64,000 bases of DNA from assembly GCA_044229535.1 (NCBI GenBank), contig JBGASU010000001.1:558001-622000 (forward strand). The letters are read 5' to 3'. The translations under genes and the position numbers were made by a program. The notes under the pieces were generated by a model that had not been told where the DNA came from, made no database searches, and worked only from the letters and a program-made list of their open reading frames with translations. Position 1 is the stretch's first letter. Each line of letters opens with the position of its first letter. The stretch comes from CAZLFQ01 sp044229535. Lineage in GTDB: Bacteria; Pseudomonadota; Alphaproteobacteria; Rickettsiales; Midichloriaceae. Of the stretch, positions 35,428 to 43,407 are shown piece after piece.

Positions 35428-36577
35428 GCCACTTGATAAGTATTTTATAATAGGTTTTGCACTTTTTATATTTACCATCTTATTTAATCTAACTTCCTTA
35501 TCATCCACATCATTCAGTAAGTTTGAAGTCAGAACCCCTGACAAAAAGATTCTCTTAGTAGTTAATTCTCTAATATTACAAGAAGTACAGGAAGCATTTC
35601 ATAACTGCAAAGCAATAAATAATCTAAATTCTAGCTGCTATATCCTACAATATGAAGTAGACCCAATAATATTTTACCCATTCCCAAGCTTTATCAACAC
35701 TTTAATAGTTAGATACATAATCAATAAATATAGCCCAGACTTTGCTTGGTACACGTCACCTTTAATGCTAAAGACACAAAACTCTATACCTACCTACGGC
35801 ACTCTGGACGTAGGACAATATGAGGCAGTTAGCATTGAAGAAAATGAAATAAATAATACAGATCTTAACTGGCTAAAAATGTTCGATGGTTTTGTGGTAT
35901 ATGGCAACAATGAGGAATGGTCTCGCAAAATAATTTCCTCTCTAAGCTCTAATGTTCCAGAAATGGCTCCTGTTATAATGTCTGGCTTTTTACCCAGTAT
36001 TCATACCACCAACTTCATAGCCAATTCTAATCACGACAGACTTTTCTATATAGGAATTAACTGGGATAAAAAAAGATCTTCACAGCATTTCAAAGAGCTT
36101 TTTAAAACACTAGATGACAAAATTTATTTTAATGTTTACGGCCCAGAACACAGCTGGACATTTCTAAAAAAATCTTATAGAGGAACAATAAGTTATGACA
36201 CAGCTACTCTATTAGAAACCATAAGTAGCAATGGAATAGCACTTACTTTACATACCGAATATCATAACAAATACGGCATTCCATCAAAACGTATTTTTGA
36301 GGCAGCCGCCGCTGGCGCAGTAATAATCTCGGATAGCAACCCATTTGTAGAAAATGAATTCAGAGACTGCGTTTACTACATAAACCCAGACCTAGAACCA
36401 ACAGAGGTGGTACAAAGCATTGATAATATCGTAGAATCAATCCAATCAAACCCAATTATTGCCAATGAAAAAGCTTATTGTGCACATCAAGTATTTTTAG
36501 AAAAATTCACCCTAGAAAAACAATGGGAACAAGTCTTTGCTATACATGATGCACTAGAAGATACTGATAACCTATAA
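35414..36577 (+). CDS. Membrane-anchored glycosyltransferase (CgeB-like, GT-B), tandem copy 2
   Basis: A 387-residue paralog of the previous gene. It shares the N-terminal helix (about 10-30), KKILLVVNSLILQEVQEAFH, YGTLDVGQYEAV, LFYIGINWDKKRSSQHFKEL and YGIPSKRIFEAAAAGAVIIS with the next SNPFVENEF. The same blocks occur in both genes at the same spacing, so they arose by tandem duplication and have since diverged strongly. The overlap of 14 bases suggests translational coupling. The two may form a heteromeric enzyme or add successive sugars (inference). Confidence 0.75.
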   Translation: MRKSKPLDKYFIIGFALFIFTILFNLTSLSSTSFSKFEVRTPDKKILLVVNSLILQEVQEAFHNCKAINNLNSSCYILQYEVDPIIFYPFPSFINTLIVRYIINKYSPDFAWYTSPLMLKTQNSIPTYGTLDVGQYEAVSIEENEINNTDLNWLKMFDGFVVYGNNEEWSRKIISSLSSNVPEMAPVIMSGFLPSIHTTNFIANSNHDRLFYIGINWDKKRSSQHFKELFKTLDDKIYFNVYGPEHSWTFLKKSYRGTISYDTATLLETISSNGIALTLHTEYHNKYGIPSKRIFEAAAAGAVIISDSNPFVENEFRDCVYYINPDLEPTEVVQSIDNIVESIQSNPIIANEKAYCAHQVFLEKFTLEKQWEQVFAIHDALEDTDNL

Positions 36578-36608
36578 TAGATACGACTATTGCGGTGCAG
36601 CACTACAT

Positions 36609-36641
36609 TTACTTTTATTTTAACCTCGTGAGTTTTATAAT
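36609..36641 (+). promoter_or_regulatory. Possible CtrA-type promoter of the MFS gene
   Basis: TTAC (36609-36612), seven bases, then TTAACC (36620-36625) matches the CtrA consensus at seven of the eight TTAA positions. TATAAT (36636-36641) follows 10 bases after TTAACC (12 after TTAA), against 9 (11) at 15951-15982. The MFS start codon is 28 bases after the -10. Confidence 0.5.
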
Positions 36642-36668
36642 GCAGGTAGTATAACTCTCAGAATCACA

Positions 36669-37928
36669 ATGAATAAAGTAATAGCTTCTTGCATGATAGG
36701 AAATGCTCTTGAGTGGTATGAATTTACTCTCTATGGCTATTTCGCCACTGTTATAGGTAAATTATTTTTTCCCAGTGATGACCCAATTGCATCCCTAATA
36801 GCAGCCTTCGCTGTCTTTGCAGCTGGCTTTTTAATGAGGCCACTTGGCGCTATAATTTTTGGACATATTGGAGATAAATATGGTCGTAAAAAAGCATTAG
36901 TTATTTCTATTTATTTGATGGCGATACCCACTTTCATGATTGGCATTATGCCAACCTATGAGGAGATTGGCTGGGTTGCATCTTTCATACTAATGGTGGT
37001 TAGATTGTTACAAGGTATTTCTATGGGCGGTGAATTTACAGGATCTATGATTTTCATAATAGAGCACTCACCTAAAAAAGGGCGCGGATATTCAGGAAGC
37101 TTTGCATCACTAAGCTTAGCACTTGGCATTATACTTGGCTCTGCAACAGCGACAGCAATGACTCACATATTTACTGAAGAACAAATATACGCTTGGGCAT
37201 GGCGCATACCATTTTTACTAAGTATAATTGGAGCTTTAGTTGGCGGTATAATGCGAGCCACTCTACATGATCCTGAAGTCTTCACTAAACAAAAAAAAGA
37301 AAAACACTTACCAAAAATGCCTCTCAAGGAACTGTTCACAAACCACTATAAAATTCTTTTTCATGCAGTATGTATAGAACTAATACTTTCTGTAAGCTTC
37401 TATATAGTAAACATATTCTTCATTAGCTATATGAAAGAATTTACAGATGTTTCAGATAATAACGCCATTCTCATAGCAACCGTAGGTACAATTTTATATG
37501 GCATAACAATTCCATTATCTGCTATTCTTTCAGACAAAATTGGCAGGAAAGCAGTGATGATGCCTGCTATGCTAGGATTCTTATTTGCCGCCTATCCTTT
37601 ACTATCCATTATGCATTCTGGTGTAGAAGGAGCTGTTATGGGACAATTTGCAGGAGCAATATTGCTAGGCATGTTATTTGGGCCATTACCTGCACTTCTT
37701 GTAGAAATGTTCCCCCTCAAAGTACGATACACTGGCCTATCCATGGCGCATAGCTTAAGTATGAGTATTTTTGGAGGAACCGCACCATTACTTATGACTT
37801 TCACCCTACAATCAACTGGTAACTTAATGGCTCCAGCTTATTATTTAATGGGCGCAGCCTTGCTTTCAGCGCTAGCTTTGTTTAAAATGCAGGAAAAATC
37901 TAAGCTCACACTAGCTCAATTGAATTAA
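36669..37928 (+). CDS. MFS transporter, metabolite:H+ symporter (ProP-like) family
   Basis: A 419-residue protein with 12 hydrophobic helices. The N-terminus CMIGNALEWYEFTLYGYFAT and GHIGDKYGRKKALVIS (the loop 2-3 motif), plus RLLQGISMGGEFTGSMIFII and EHSPKKGRGYSGSF, are diagnostic of the ProP/KgtP branch. A second motif SDKIGRKAVM lies in loop 8-9. Members carry proline, betaine, alpha-ketoglutarate or similar. Rickettsiales carry several ProP paralogs for uptake of host metabolites, but the substrate here is unknown. A candidate CtrA-type promoter precedes it. Confidence 0.9.
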   Translation: MNKVIASCMIGNALEWYEFTLYGYFATVIGKLFFPSDDPIASLIAAFAVFAAGFLMRPLGAIIFGHIGDKYGRKKALVISIYLMAIPTFMIGIMPTYEEIGWVASFILMVVRLLQGISMGGEFTGSMIFIIEHSPKKGRGYSGSFASLSLALGIILGSATATAMTHIFTEEQIYAWAWRIPFLLSIIGALVGGIMRATLHDPEVFTKQKKEKHLPKMPLKELFTNHYKILFHAVCIELILSVSFYIVNIFFISYMKEFTDVSDNNAILIATVGTILYGITIPLSAILSDKIGRKAVMMPAMLGFLFAAYPLLSIMHSGVEGAVMGQFAGAILLGMLFGPLPALLVEMFPLKVRYTGLSMAHSLSMSIFGGTAPLLMTFTLQSTGNLMAPAYYLMGAALLSALALFKMQEKSKLTLAQLN

Positions 37929-37945
37929 ATATTTTAAAAATTAGC

Positions 37946-38941
37946 ATGCATAATAATTCAAATAATTTTAGGGTTTCTCCGCCAAGAGTAGAACAATATA
38001 CTTTGAGATTAACAGACTCAAAATCTGATTCGCAAATATCACAAAGTATCAGGCCACTATTAAAAAAATCTCACTCAGCAACAGGTGGTTTATCAAGTAT
38101 CCCTGCAACCAGAAGACGCGGCAGCTCTGAAAATCCTAATGAATTAAAGTTCATCGCATTACGTAACAGCGCAGAAAGAAGGAAAACCCCAACCAATACA
38201 CCGCCCTCTGAGCCAGAAAATGAGTCTTCTAGCTCTGAAGAATCATCTGATGATGAAAGCAGCAACGACAATAAAATTACTCTTGAAACAGTATTAAACG
38301 AATTATTAAAAAACAATGATGGGTCAAAGTCGTCACAAGCCACATCTTTTTGCAACACTTTAAACATTAGTATATGTAAATCATTTAAAAACAAAGAACT
38401 AGCATACACCTATTTGCAGGGTAGAATTAATGAGTTTAATATAAAAAAAGATTATGACTCTATAGTCCTTATATTTAGAGACGAAGTATCGATTAAAACA
38501 ATTGAATCATCTATAACTACCCTTATTAATACAACTTTTAGCTCTAATGACTTTATAATAGTATTCCATCCTAATAACGAAATACCGGTAACTCATTTAG
38601 AAAGAAGATTTGGACTGGAATTTTCTAAAAAAGAACATTACGCATTTTTTGATTTAAAAGAGTGTGTACTTAGTAAAATCAACGCAATCACCGATGGAAG
38701 TACGAAAGTATTAATTGTGGCCAACGCCGAATATGAAGAGCAGCTACAACGAGAGTTAAAAAAAACAAATAAAAAAGATTATAATCCCTCTAAATTTGAT
38801 ATACTTAGCACCGCTATGAATCAAGGCCTATTAAGTGTACCTCAACTATCAGAAAGCACCCTCCTGCCTATTTTCAATCTTATACTTGAACGCCTAAATT
38901 TTTGCCGAAATACTGGGAAAGAAGCTGAAAGATCACTTTAG
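37946..38941 (+). CDS. Unknown protein with disordered Ser/acid-rich N-terminus (family shared with 33037-34083)
   Basis: A 331-residue protein. Residues 1-110 are low-complexity and probably disordered, rich in Ser, Pro and Arg, ending with a Ser/Glu/Asp run (around 88-108). Residues 110-331 form an alpha/beta domain with YDSIVLIFRDEV, NDFIIVFHPNNEI, TKVLIVANAEYEEQL and a helical end. This order matches the gene at 33037-34083, so the two are probable paralogs. Its start is 17 bases after the MFS stop, so it may be co-transcribed with it. Its 3' end overlaps the convergent PAP2 gene by 9 bases. Confidence 0.65.
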   Translation: MHNNSNNFRVSPPRVEQYTLRLTDSKSDSQISQSIRPLLKKSHSATGGLSSIPATRRRGSSENPNELKFIALRNSAERRKTPTNTPPSEPENESSSSEESSDDESSNDNKITLETVLNELLKNNDGSKSSQATSFCNTLNISICKSFKNKELAYTYLQGRINEFNIKKDYDSIVLIFRDEVSIKTIESSITTLINTTFSSNDFIIVFHPNNEIPVTHLERRFGLEFSKKEHYAFFDLKECVLSKINAITDGSTKVLIVANAEYEEQLQRELKKTNKKDYNPSKFDILSTAMNQGLLSVPQLSESTLLPIFNLILERLNFCRNTGKEAERSL

Positions 38942-39607
38942 ATTGTTTGGTTTAAGAATCCGCTCTAAGTAATAAGCAGTTAGGTAGACTACAAAACCTG
39001 CAAATATTACATCACTCAAAAAGTGGTCTCCTTCCATCACCCTTGCAACGCCTATAATTAAGCCAAGCGCAATAGAACTTATCATCATTAGCCTTCTCTT
39101 TTGTCCTTGCATTAAAAATGCTAAGGCAAAAAACATGAAGCCAACTGACGCATGTCCAGAAACAAAAGAGCAGTTTTTTATGCACTGATCTGTTTTTTCA
39201 AAGGCAGCTGTTAATTTTTTTGTACCGCCAAATATCACTGTTTCATTAGGCCTAGCACGATTTATATTATCTTTTATAACATTATGTACTATAAACCCTG
39301 GACCAATCAGGCATACAAGTGTTACGTATATTATCTTAATATAATGCTTAGGTTTTATTGAGCGTTTATGCCATAAAATTTTACAGCCTAAAAAAACTGC
39401 TACTATCACAAACACAGCCGAGATCACCGGCACTGATTTGTGAATAATCTTCACGACTAGATTTTTATCTAAATAGAAACCTAATTGCTGATCATAAAAA
39501 AGCGAAGAAAACCAGATATCAATTTGAGGATAAAAATAAAACACCAGCCCAAGTACAACTGCAGATATTATGACTATTGGCTGCACTGCTATATTAAGTT
39601 TAGACAT
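38933..39607 (-). CDS. PAP2-superfamily phosphatase (lipid phosphatase type)
   Basis: A 224-residue membrane protein with about six helices. The three phosphatase motifs are present: KDNINRARP (motif 1), FVSGHASVGFMF (motif 2, with the catalytic SGH) and RVMEGDHFLSDVIFAG (motif 3). Members remove phosphate from phosphatidate, undecaprenyl pyrophosphate or lipid A at the periplasmic face. Overlap by 8 bases with the upstream ArnT-like gene suggests the two work on the same lipid-linked substrate, for example lipid A 1- or 4'-phosphate processing (inference). Confidence 0.85.
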   Translation of the reverse strand: MSKLNIAVQPIVIISAVVLGLVFYFYPQIDIWFSSLFYDQQLGFYLDKNLVVKIIHKSVPVISAVFVIVAVFLGCKILWHKRSIKPKHYIKIIYVTLVCLIGPGFIVHNVIKDNINRARPNETVIFGGTKKLTAAFEKTDQCIKNCSFVSGHASVGFMFFALAFLMQGQKRRLMMISSIALGLIIGVARVMEGDHFLSDVIFAGFVVYLTAYYLERILKPNNLK

Positions 39608-41069
39608 GATATCCTTTAAAACCTCTAATCAAAATTAAGTTAAATTTTCTCTCTAAACCTTTATAAGGTGAATAATATAAACAACCAACATCTTCTGTTG
39701 ATCTTCCATACTTTATTAAAGCCGCCGCATTGTAATAATTTGAAATAACAATAACATTCTTACCTACTGCTTCTGCCATACTAGTAGTAAGATCAAAATG
39801 GTCTTTAGTCTTCATAGCAGGATTCCATTTTTTCATATCCAGAGCATGCGGTTTAGTATAGTAAGCAAAAGAACTTAGATTCATTCTATCATCTGTAGCC
39901 CAAATCACATTTGGGTAAATCATACGATAAGTGTCTAACTGCTCACTTAATTCTTTAAAACCCCTAAGTCTTCTAAATGGATCTGTATTTTTAGAAAGCT
40001 CAAAATTAAAATTTTGAATCAAAACCGCATAAGATAAAAATATAAATCCTAATAACAAATGTGAGAAAAAGCTTATTTTTAAAAGCGCAATCTTCTTTTT
40101 AGAAAGCAGGAAGTTCACTACAAGAATAGTTGCAGCAATATATGCAGGAGCTGCCCAGTTAGCATGTGCTCTTGAGATGAATGAAAGTGCTAAAATTATT
40201 CCTAAAAATACAAAAGTAAAAAAGAAAAGTAGCGAGTATTTTTTAAAATCTATAGATTTATATTTCGCTACAACAAATAATAAAGTAGCCAATAAGATTG
40301 GGCCAAACACAGCAAACTGAGCGATAAAAAACTCTATAAAATTTTTTATCGAAAACAATGAATCCTGCCTACCCTTTGCTAAGTCATATGTATGGTTAAA
40401 ACTAGCCATAGCATTATTATAGTTCCACACGAGGTTTGGCATCCATAATGCAAAGGCTATAAAACCACCTAGCCAAATTTTATAAGATTTCAAAATAACA
40501 GAAATTTTTTTAGAGTAATATAGGTGTAACACAATCGATATTACAAAGATCCCCATACTATATTTAGATAACATCCCAAATCCAGATGCCACACCAAGAG
40601 CTAACCACCAGCCCAACTTATCGGTTCTAAGGGCTTTGATATAGAAAAGCAGACTTAACGACCAAAATAATAACAAAAATGGATCAGTCGAAATAAGAGC
40701 CGACGAAAGAAAAACAGCAGGCAAAGTAATGTATGTTAATGTTGACCACAGCGCCGTTTTACGATCAAACAGTTCTAATGAGATCTGGTAAATAATTATC
40801 GCAATAAGAGTATGGGTCAATGGAGAAATTATTCTAATAGCCCATTCAGCATCGCCAAAAATACTAGTAGAAAATAGAATCGCCCACGCAACAATAGGTG
40901 GTTTAGAATAATAACCAAAATCTGGTTTCAATGACCAAAGCCAATACTGAGCCTCATCTCCATAAAGCCCATGCCCAGAGATATACAGCCATAAAATTCT
41001 TGCAAATGTAATGAGAGCTAAAAAAGCTGCCAGCAGAAAACTTTCATTTCTGAGCACTTTCTTCTGCAC
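39600..41069 (-). CDS. ArnT/PMT-like membrane glycosyltransferase (GT83/GT39)
   Basis: A 489-residue protein with about 12 membrane helices. The first periplasmic loop has YGDEAQYWLWSLKPDFGYYS followed by KPP, the family's acid-containing site and the usual Y-S/K-KPP motif. LISTDPFLLLFWSLSLLFYI and further helices follow. Such enzymes transfer a sugar from a polyprenyl-phosphate donor to lipid A or protein on the periplasmic side; ArnT adds aminoarabinose. The donor is not clear here. It lies 5 bases after rpsT and overlaps the PAP2 gene, so one rpsT-transferase-PAP2 transcript is likely. Confidence 0.85.
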   Translation of the reverse strand: MQKKVLRNESFLLAAFLALITFARILWLYISGHGLYGDEAQYWLWSLKPDFGYYSKPPIVAWAILFSTSIFGDAEWAIRIISPLTHTLIAIIIYQISLELFDRKTALWSTLTYITLPAVFLSSALISTDPFLLLFWSLSLLFYIKALRTDKLGWWLALGVASGFGMLSKYSMGIFVISIVLHLYYSKKISVILKSYKIWLGGFIAFALWMPNLVWNYNNAMASFNHTYDLAKGRQDSLFSIKNFIEFFIAQFAVFGPILLATLLFVVAKYKSIDFKKYSLLFFFTFVFLGIILALSFISRAHANWAAPAYIAATILVVNFLLSKKKIALLKISFFSHLLLGFIFLSYAVLIQNFNFELSKNTDPFRRLRGFKELSEQLDTYRMIYPNVIWATDDRMNLSSFAYYTKPHALDMKKWNPAMKTKDHFDLTTSMAEAVGKNVIVISNYYNAAALIKYGRSTEDVGCLYYSPYKGLERKFNLILIRGFKGYHV

Positions 41070-41074
41070 AAAGA

Positions 41075-41344
41075 CTACTTTTTAGAAATTGCTTTAACTT
41101 TTTTAGTTAGTCTACTTACTTTTCTAGAAGCCGAATTCTTCTCAACTGCTCCTTTTGTAACGCCTTTCATCAATACAGACTCTGCATCTCTAAGTGCTTG
41201 GATAGCTTCAGCTGATTTACCAGCAGCGATAAACTCTTCAACTTTCTTAATAAAAGACTTAATTTTGCTTAAAATGCTAGAGTTACGTTCTTTATTAACA
41301 ACAGATCTCTTATGAGCTTTAATCGCCGATTTATGTGTAGCCAT
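41075..41344 (-). CDS. rpsT: 30S ribosomal protein bS20
   Basis: An 89-residue basic, helical protein with the S20 pattern: MATHKSAIKAHKRSVVNKER at the start, SKIKSFIKKVEEFIAAGKSA in the middle and KGAVEKNSASRKVSRLTKKV near the end. It binds 16S rRNA in the body of the 30S subunit. AAGGA lies 4 bases before the ATG. A good sigma-70 promoter is present about 35 bases upstream. Two surface-lipid genes follow without a terminator. Confidence 0.97.
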   Translation of the reverse strand: MATHKSAIKAHKRSVVNKERNSSILSKIKSFIKKVEEFIAAGKSAEAIQALRDAESVLMKGVTKGAVEKNSASRKVSRLTKKVKAISKK

Positions 41345-41375
41345 TTTCCTTAATAAATAAATTTGTTAGTTTGCT

Positions 41376-41404
41376 AATTTAATGAAATAGCAGCGAATAG
41401 TCAA
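41376..41404 (-). promoter_or_regulatory. rpsT promoter
   Basis: On the minus strand TTGACT (41404-41399) and TAAATT (41381-41376) are separated by exactly 17 bases. Transcription would start about 25 bases before the rpsT ATG. Confidence 0.75.
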
Positions 41405-41443
41405 GGTTTAATTGCAAGAGTAAACGTCGATTAGTTAAATATA

Positions 41444-41472
41444 TTGAACACCCTGTTAACTTTTGATAACGT
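41444..41472 (+). promoter_or_regulatory. Promoter of the hydrolase gene
   Basis: TTGAAC (41444-41449), 17 bases, then TAACGT (41467-41472). Transcription would begin near 41479. That lies after an in-frame TTG at 41463 and so supports the ATG at 41502 as the start of the hydrolase. Confidence 0.5.
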
Positions 41473-41501
41473 GTGCGGACAACAATTTTAAAAAGAGAAT
41501 C

Positions 41502-42347
41502 ATGAGAAAAGCTTTAAAGAAACTGCTTATACTATTTCTTGTTTGTTACTTAGGAGTTTTAGCTTACATTGGTCTTTGCCAAAGGTCTTTGCTATATTTC
41601 CCAGATAAAGATGTAAAAGAATTATCTGAATATAATCTAGGCAAAACTATAGAAACCATGATAACTGCCAAAGATGGGGTTAAAATACATACATGGTATC
41701 ATCTACCATCAAAAGAAGGCATGCCAATGGTTCTCTATCTACACGGAAATGCTTGGCATCTTGGAAAAAGAGAAAACAAATATAAAGAACTTATAGACAT
41801 GGGGTATGGCCTAGTTGCCATCTCATGGAGAGGATTTGGTAAAAGCGAAGGAGAACCTAGCGAAGAAGGTCTTTATAATGATGCAAGGGCTGGGGTTGCA
41901 TTCTTAAAAGAACTAGGTTTTAAAACCGAAGAATCAATTATTATTGGCGAATCTCTAGGTAGCGGTCTTGCTGTGAAGATGGCTACTGAGAATAAATTTA
42001 AAGGCGTATTCTTAATAACTCCTTACACATCTATCGCTGATAGAGCGCAAGAGATATACTGGTACTTACCTGTATCCTTCTTATTAAAAGATAACTTTAA
42101 GAACTTAGAATACGTTGACCAAATCAATGCTCCACTATTGATTGTTCATGGTACTGAGGACGATATAATCCCTCATAGCCACTCTGAGAAATTAATGGAA
42201 AAAGCTTTAGACCCTAAGAAAATGATTATATATCCTGGTAAAGGTCATAACAACTTAGACACAAGAGAGCTTTACAATGAGATGACTAAGTACTTTAATG
42301 TATCTGATATTTCAGGAATAGGAGTAAGACATTTTGCACAAAACTGA
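41502..42347 (+). CDS. Membrane-anchored alpha/beta hydrolase (ABHD13/BEM46-like)
   Basis: From the ATG at 41502 the protein is 281 residues. An N-terminal membrane anchor (KLLILFLVCYLGVLAYIGLC) is followed by an alpha/beta-hydrolase fold: oxyanion segment LYLHGNAWHLGKR, nucleophile elbow IIGESLGSGLA, acid loop HGTEDDIIPHSH and the histidine in YPGKGHNNLD. The N-terminus has the typical RSLLYFPD segment of the BEM46 family. The natural substrate is unknown. The end overlaps the ferredoxin-NADP reductase gene by 14 bases. Confidence 0.85.
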   Translation: MRKALKKLLILFLVCYLGVLAYIGLCQRSLLYFPDKDVKELSEYNLGKTIETMITAKDGVKIHTWYHLPSKEGMPMVLYLHGNAWHLGKRENKYKELIDMGYGLVAISWRGFGKSEGEPSEEGLYNDARAGVAFLKELGFKTEESIIIGESLGSGLAVKMATENKFKGVFLITPYTSIADRAQEIYWYLPVSFLLKDNFKNLEYVDQINAPLLIVHGTEDDIIPHSHSEKLMEKALDPKKMIIYPGKGHNNLDTRELYNEMTKYFNVSDISGIGVRHFAQN

Positions 42348-43338
42348 TATTGCAATAATAGGCGCTGGCCCCGTTGGGTTGTTTACGGTATTTCAAGCTG
42401 GAATGCTTGGAATGAAAACCATAGTGATTGATTCACTCGACTCAATAGGCGGCCAGTGCACCGCTCTTTATCCAGAAAAGCCTATTTACGATATCCCAGC
42501 GTACCCACAAATAAATGGCAACGATCTTATAGAAAAACTACAACAGCAAGCCGCACCGTTTCATCCAGCATATTTATTAAATCAAAGAGTTGAAAGTTTA
42601 TCTAAAGCTAATGATGGCTGGGTTCTTACAACCTCAAATAATGTAAAAGTACAAGCAAAAGTCGTTATTATAGCAGCTGGTTGTGGCGCGTTTGGTCCGA
42701 ATCGCCCTCCTCTAGATGGCATAGAAAATTATGAAGGCACTGGCGTATTCTACAATATACTATCCAGAGACAAATTTAAAAACAAAAGAGTAATTATAGC
42801 TGGCGGCGGTGATTCCGCAGTCGATTGGGCTATATCGCTATCTGAAATCGCTGCGAAAGTTCATGTGGTACATAGAAGAGATAAATTCCGAGCTATGCAA
42901 GCAAGCGTTGACACATTACACAAACTGGCAAACGAAGGAAAAATAGAATTAATAATCCCATACCAATTACATAAAATTCATGGGGATGACTCTAAAATTT
43001 CATCAATCGAAGTGATAGACCTTGATAACAAAACCAAAACTTTAGAAGCAGACTATCTACTACCATTTTTTGGCTTAAAAATGGAGCTGGGACCAATAGC
43101 TGATTGGGGTTTAAATTTAGATAAAAACCACATATCAGTCATTCCTTCTACCATGCAGACTAATATTAAAGACATCTATGCAATTGGCGACATCGCCCAC
43201 TACGATGGCAAACTAAAGCTCATATTAACAGGGTTTGCAGAAGCTGCAATCGCTTGCCATAACGCTTATAATACCATATTCCCTAATAAAGCCTTTCATT
43301 TCGAGTACTCTACTACTAAAGGTATCAAGCTAACTTAA
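42334..43338 (+). CDS. Ferredoxin--NADP+ reductase, thioredoxin-reductase-like (TRLF) type
   Basis: A 334-residue flavoprotein. It has the FAD-binding IIGAGPVGLFTVFQAG at the start, GGQCTALYPEKPIYDIPAYP (39-58), the NADP-binding VIIAGGGDSAVDWAISL, HRRDKFRA and the C-terminal FAD motif IYAIGDIAHYDG. The CxxC of thioredoxin reductase is absent, as is expected for TRLF. It moves electrons between NADPH and ferredoxin. The start is TTG within the end of the hydrolase gene, implying translational coupling. Confidence 0.92.
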   Translation: MHKTDIAIIGAGPVGLFTVFQAGMLGMKTIVIDSLDSIGGQCTALYPEKPIYDIPAYPQINGNDLIEKLQQQAAPFHPAYLLNQRVESLSKANDGWVLTTSNNVKVQAKVVIIAAGCGAFGPNRPPLDGIENYEGTGVFYNILSRDKFKNKRVIIAGGGDSAVDWAISLSEIAAKVHVVHRRDKFRAMQASVDTLHKLANEGKIELIIPYQLHKIHGDDSKISSIEVIDLDNKTKTLEADYLLPFFGLKMELGPIADWGLNLDKNHISVIPSTMQTNIKDIYAIGDIAHYDGKLKLILTGFAEAAIACHNAYNTIFPNKAFHFEYSTTKGIKLT

Positions 43339-43407
43339 CCAGTACCAAACTGATTGAAACTATAGATAAATTAGGGTAAACCTAATCATGAAAAGTTGGA
43401 GCGCAAA

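Noticed and set aside
43396..43407. TTG start for pccB
   Set aside because: The GGAG ribosome binding site lies inside this stretch and serves the ATG at 43408.
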